Below are positions 61,630-64,000 of a DNA stretch of 64,000 nucleotides, in pieces. Both the position numbers and the translations under genes were made by a program. Origin of the DNA: Microbacterium ginsengiterrae. GTDB taxonomy: Bacteria > Actinomycetota > Actinomycetes > Actinomycetales > Microbacteriaceae. The notes under the pieces were generated by a model. That model was not told the DNA's origin, did no database searches, and worked only from the letters and a program-made list of their open reading frames with translations. The stretch covers positions 1,550,001-1,614,000 of the forward strand of contig NZ_JACHMU010000001.1 in assembly GCF_014205075.1 (NCBI RefSeq), read 5' to 3'. The first letter of the stretch is position 1. Every line of letters begins with the position of its first letter.

Positions 61630-62814
61630 ATGAGCATGTGCTGGGGCGAAGGGTCCTACGTCAACTGGCCGTCGACGCCCGGAGGGAACGAGATCGAACG
61701 GGTGTCGCTGTCTCCGGAGGACGTCGTCTCCACCGCGAACGCCATGATCGTCGTCGCCTCGCAGATGAAGTCCGCCGCGACGACCCTGCAGGACATCGCC
61801 AACAGCGATGACGGTCAACAGGGCAAGGCGGTCGACAAACTGCGCGAGAGCATCGGGGAGACGTGGGAGATCCTCGGCGACGCCGGTGAGATGTACTACG
61901 ACACCGCTGCCGCCATCCGCACCTATGGTCACCAGATCGGCGATGTCGGAGGGATCGCCGAGGCGCTCACCTCCGCCTACGCGGACGCCGATGCCAAATG
62001 GTCCACGTACACGGGGACAGGGGGCGACCTGTACGGCGATGTCACCGCCGACCCTGGCGACGACGACCCCGATGCGCAAGCCGATGCCGCTGACAACAAG
62101 GCCAAGTACGACGCGTTCCAGGCGTGGATGAATGCGGCGAACGAATGGGACAAGCAGTACGACGACTGGGAGACGGCGTGGAACACCGCCGTGTCGGCGA
62201 TCGAGACCGCTCACGAGCACGGTCCGAAGGACGGCTGGAGCGAGTGGTTCGGGGACTTCCTCGAGATCGCCTACATCATCCTGACGATCGCCGCGATCGT
62301 TCTCGCCGTCGTCTTCATCGTGTGCACCTTCTGGATCACCGGTCCCATCGCGGCCGCGATCGCCGCGATCGCGGCAACCGCGGGAGCCGTCGTGGGAGTG
62401 GCGACCGCCGTCGTCTCGATAGCCCGCTACGCCCGTGGGGAGACCGACCTCGCGACGATGGCCATCGACATCGTCTGCGCAGTGCCCGGTGTGGGGCCGG
62501 TTTCGAAGCTCATCTCCGACATGGGGCCGCTGGTGACGAGGCTCGGCGTGGGGATTTCGGGGCTCGCGGATTTCCTGCCGGCGACAGTGCGGATCGGTGC
62601 GGACGGCGGACTCCAGATCTCCCGCGTGTTCGCGGACGGTGTCTCCGATCTGATCGTCCACGGCAGCGTCGGGGCCGGCATGCTGTTCGACATGTCCGGC
62701 GCCATGAAGTTCGCCGACGCGATGTCGGACCTGGGGATCGATTCGCTCATCTCGCAATACAGCCCACTGGTCAGCCTGAACACCCTTGGCGGCATCATCG
62801 CGGGTGACGGCTGA
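61630..62814 (+). CDS. Larger candidate T7SS substrate with helical N-terminus and hydrophobic core
   Basis: A 394-residue protein I do not recognise by family. Residues 25-190 are helical and acidic (EDVVSTANAMIVVASQMKSAATTLQD), like the WXG/LXG part of T7SS substrates. Residues 213-275 are a long hydrophobic stretch (YIILTIAAIVLAVVFIVCTFWI then Ala/Gly/Val-rich), enough for two membrane helices. The C-terminal 120 residues (ISRVFADGVSDLIVHG) form a separate domain. A WGEG occurs at the very N-terminus (residues 5-8). GGGGAGAG precedes the ATG 22 bases after the short ESX gene; the stop shares one base with the next start. A membrane-inserting effector or a channel-like component are both possible. 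Confidence 0.7.
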   Translation: MSMCWGEGSYVNWPSTPGGNEIERVSLSPEDVVSTANAMIVVASQMKSAATTLQDIANSDDGQQGKAVDKLRESIGETWEILGDAGEMYYDTAAAIRTYGHQIGDVGGIAEALTSAYADADAKWSTYTGTGGDLYGDVTADPGDDDPDAQADAADNKAKYDAFQAWMNAANEWDKQYDDWETAWNTAVSAIETAHEHGPKDGWSEWFGDFLEIAYIILTIAAIVLAVVFIVCTFWITGPIAAAIAAIAATAGAVVGVATAVVSIARYARGETDLATMAIDIVCAVPGVGPVSKLISDMGPLVTRLGVGISGLADFLPATVRIGADGGLQISRVFADGVSDLIVHGSVGAGMLFDMSGAMKFADAMSDLGIDSLISQYSPLVSLNTLGGIIAGDG

Positions 62815-63437
62815 TGTGGACACTGCGGTTCGCGGCCGCGCTGGATGCCTGGGCCGCCGTCCCCGCGGCCGATGAGCACGAGCGACGTCGTCAATGGCGA
62901 GCCGCCGTGGCGCACGCAGTGAGCAAGCGGTGGGAGGTCGAGGCTGGACCACGTTTCTCCGAATCCCTCCTGCAGGTGCTCGACATGCTCCAGAGCTCGA
63001 GGCCACAGGGGGCTCTCGCGGACCTCGTCACCTGGCAGACGCCGTCTCCGGTGCCTGTACGCGTGTCCGTCCACCCCGTCGTTCAGGACGAAGCGACCGA
63101 TTGGGCAGCGCTCGGATTCGCGGCATCCCCTTACCTCGGCGGGCCGTTCGGAGAGGGCGTCCAATACACCCGTCGCATTCCTGAGGAGGAAGCGTACGGC
63201 GTCGCGTCGATCGACGCCGCGGTCGTGTTCGATCGAGGCGACGCGGCAGTGGTCGTGCGGGTGCACGCGTGCCCGATCGATGTGTACGTCGCCGCGGCAC
63301 CCGCGATCGCCGAGCTCATCGACTCCTGCGTCCTGACCGACCCCACCGGACGGCCGTTCACAACGGGGAAGAGCGAGTATCGGCGCGTCGACGACCCCGA
63401 CGTCTGGCCGGAGGAAGGGATGAGCGCACGTGTCTGA
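62814..63437 (+). CDS. Hypothetical protein of the T7SS-like locus
   Basis: A 207-residue soluble protein that I do not recognise. The first 75 residues are helical and charged (DEHERRRQWRAAVAHAVSKRWEVEAG). The rest is beta-rich, with VPVRVSVHPVVQDE and AAVVVRVHACPIDVYVAAAPA. There is no signal peptide. Its start shares one base with the stop of the candidate substrate gene, so the two are coupled, which fits a chaperone or immunity partner. It overlaps the next frame by eight bases. Confidence 0.7.
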   Translation: MWTLRFAAALDAWAAVPAADEHERRRQWRAAVAHAVSKRWEVEAGPRFSESLLQVLDMLQSSRPQGALADLVTWQTPSPVPVRVSVHPVVQDEATDWAALGFAASPYLGGPFGEGVQYTRRIPEEEAYGVASIDAAVVFDRGDAAVVVRVHACPIDVYVAAAPAIAELIDSCVLTDPTGRPFTTGKSEYRRVDDPDVWPEEGMSARV

Positions 63438-64000
63438 TGCCGGCGTGCCGCTGCGCGATCTGCTGGGCGCGCGGCCGGACCCTGAGTTCGAGCTGTCGTT
63501 GCCCAGGGGCTGGGAACGCCACGATGCATCACCGGACGCCCAGGCGCTGATCGAGCGGCGCCTGAGCCGTCAGCTCATGCGCGTCGGCAGCGTCGAGGCG
63601 ATGCAGGCCTTCGGTGTGCTGCGGACCATGCTCCGTCAATCGATGGGCGAGATGCGCAAGCAGAACGTCGTCGGTTACTTCGCGCCTTCGGGAGCCGATC
63701 TGCCGACACCGTTCCCCGTGCCGGCATCGATCATCGCGACCGTTCGTTCTGCGCCGTCCTCGGAGGAGATGGACGGGTACATCAAGCGCCTGATCATCGA
63801 CGAGGGCGCTGCGCCGCTTGACAGGAACCGTGCGTTGCTGCGAACCGAGCGGGAGAGCATCCGACGCGACGGCGATGCAGAGGTGGTGCTGAGCTCGACG
63901 CTGTATGTCACCCCGGTGCCCGGTACGCGACGCAGACGCGCGCTTGAGTTGCTCGCGGGCTACGGGCGCCCGGTGGACATTCCAAGAGACGACGAGCAGA
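63430..64000 (+). CDS. Hypothetical protein, 3' end outside the window
   Basis: The frame starts with GTG at 63430, about 9 bases after GGAAGGGA, overlaps the previous stop by eight bases, and stays open to the right edge (190 codons seen). The visible protein begins SDAGVPLRDLLGARPDPEFE and includes LSLPRGWERHDASPDAQAL and PFPVPASIIATVRSAPSSEEM. It is soluble, mixed helical and beta, without cysteines. I do not recognise the family. Its close coupling to the previous gene suggests a shared role in the secretion locus. Confidence 0.65.
   Translation, partial: MSDAGVPLRDLLGARPDPEFELSLPRGWERHDASPDAQALIERRLSRQLMRVGSVEAMQAFGVLRTMLRQSMGEMRKQNVVGYFAPSGADLPTPFPVPASIIATVRSAPSSEEMDGYIKRLIIDEGAAPLDRNRALLRTERESIRRDGDAEVVLSSTLYVTPVPGTRRRRALELLAGYGRPVDIPRDDEQ

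Noticed and set aside
1..64000. tRNA, rRNA, prophage, transposase or integrase genes
   Set aside because: None was recognised; all gaps are under 230 bases and carry promoters, terminators or short repeats only.

Overview
The window is about 64 kb of high-GC (roughly two-thirds G+C), densely coded DNA. It looks like the chromosome of a Gram-positive actinobacterium, most probably a Microbacterium or other Microbacteriaceae member. The basis is the GC-rich codon use, a YkoE-type ECF transporter with a fused double ATPase, an Rv2578c-type radical SAM protein, an adjacent DUF5819/HTTM pair, a LAxTG (class E sortase) surface protein, and many leaderless promoters of the form TAnnnT-N6-ATG. I saw no rRNA, tRNA, insertion sequence, prophage or CRISPR array, and no gene-free gap longer than 300 bases.

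Bases 1-13.8 kb are mainly housekeeping: the 3' part of an RND exporter, an aldose epimerase, a DEAD-box helicase with a repetitive RD-rich N-terminus and a structured leader, YaeQ, a small membrane protein, a radical SAM protein divergent from a VanY-type peptidase, an acyl-CoA dehydrogenase, and a three-gene ECF vitamin transporter. Bases 13.8-20.3 kb form a carboxylate (probably pyruvate) module: cstA and its small partner, a LytS/LytTR two-component pair, a DUF485 protein and a sodium:solute symporter. A 10-bp direct repeat with an 11-bp spacer in front of cstA has the geometry and part of the sequence of the E. coli BtsR (LytTR) pyruvate-response site.

Bases 20.4-32.3 kb carry a secreted subtilisin, a pirin/GNAT pair, recQ, and a LAxTG-anchored choice-of-anchor G surface protein with 74 uninterrupted copies of the pentapeptide ATDAD. 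The latter is followed by a DUF5819/HTTM (gamma-carboxylase-like) pair. Bases 32.3-38 kb hold an Ohr/OsmC protein, a metNIQ-type ABC importer, an acyl-CoA oxidase-like enzyme and tag.

From 38 kb to the right edge, nearly all genes point the same way and many overlap by 1-4 bases. This is a combined signalling/secretion locus: a 2034-residue Ig/FN3 surface protein, MoxR, DUF58, a transglutaminase-like membrane protein lacking its catalytic Cys, RDD-FHA, PP2C phosphatase, FHA, Ser/Thr kinase, (an antisense spermidine-synthase-like gene), a second RDD-FHA, an FHA-bearing three-ATPase EccC/EssC-type translocase, a short helical ESX-like protein, a larger candidate substrate with a hydrophobic core, and two unrecognised proteins. 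The first part matches the PFNA cluster described in bifidobacteria; the second is a stripped-down type VII secretion system. Its three promoter regions share related inverted repeats and a 13-base word, which suggests common control. This is the most interesting part of the window.
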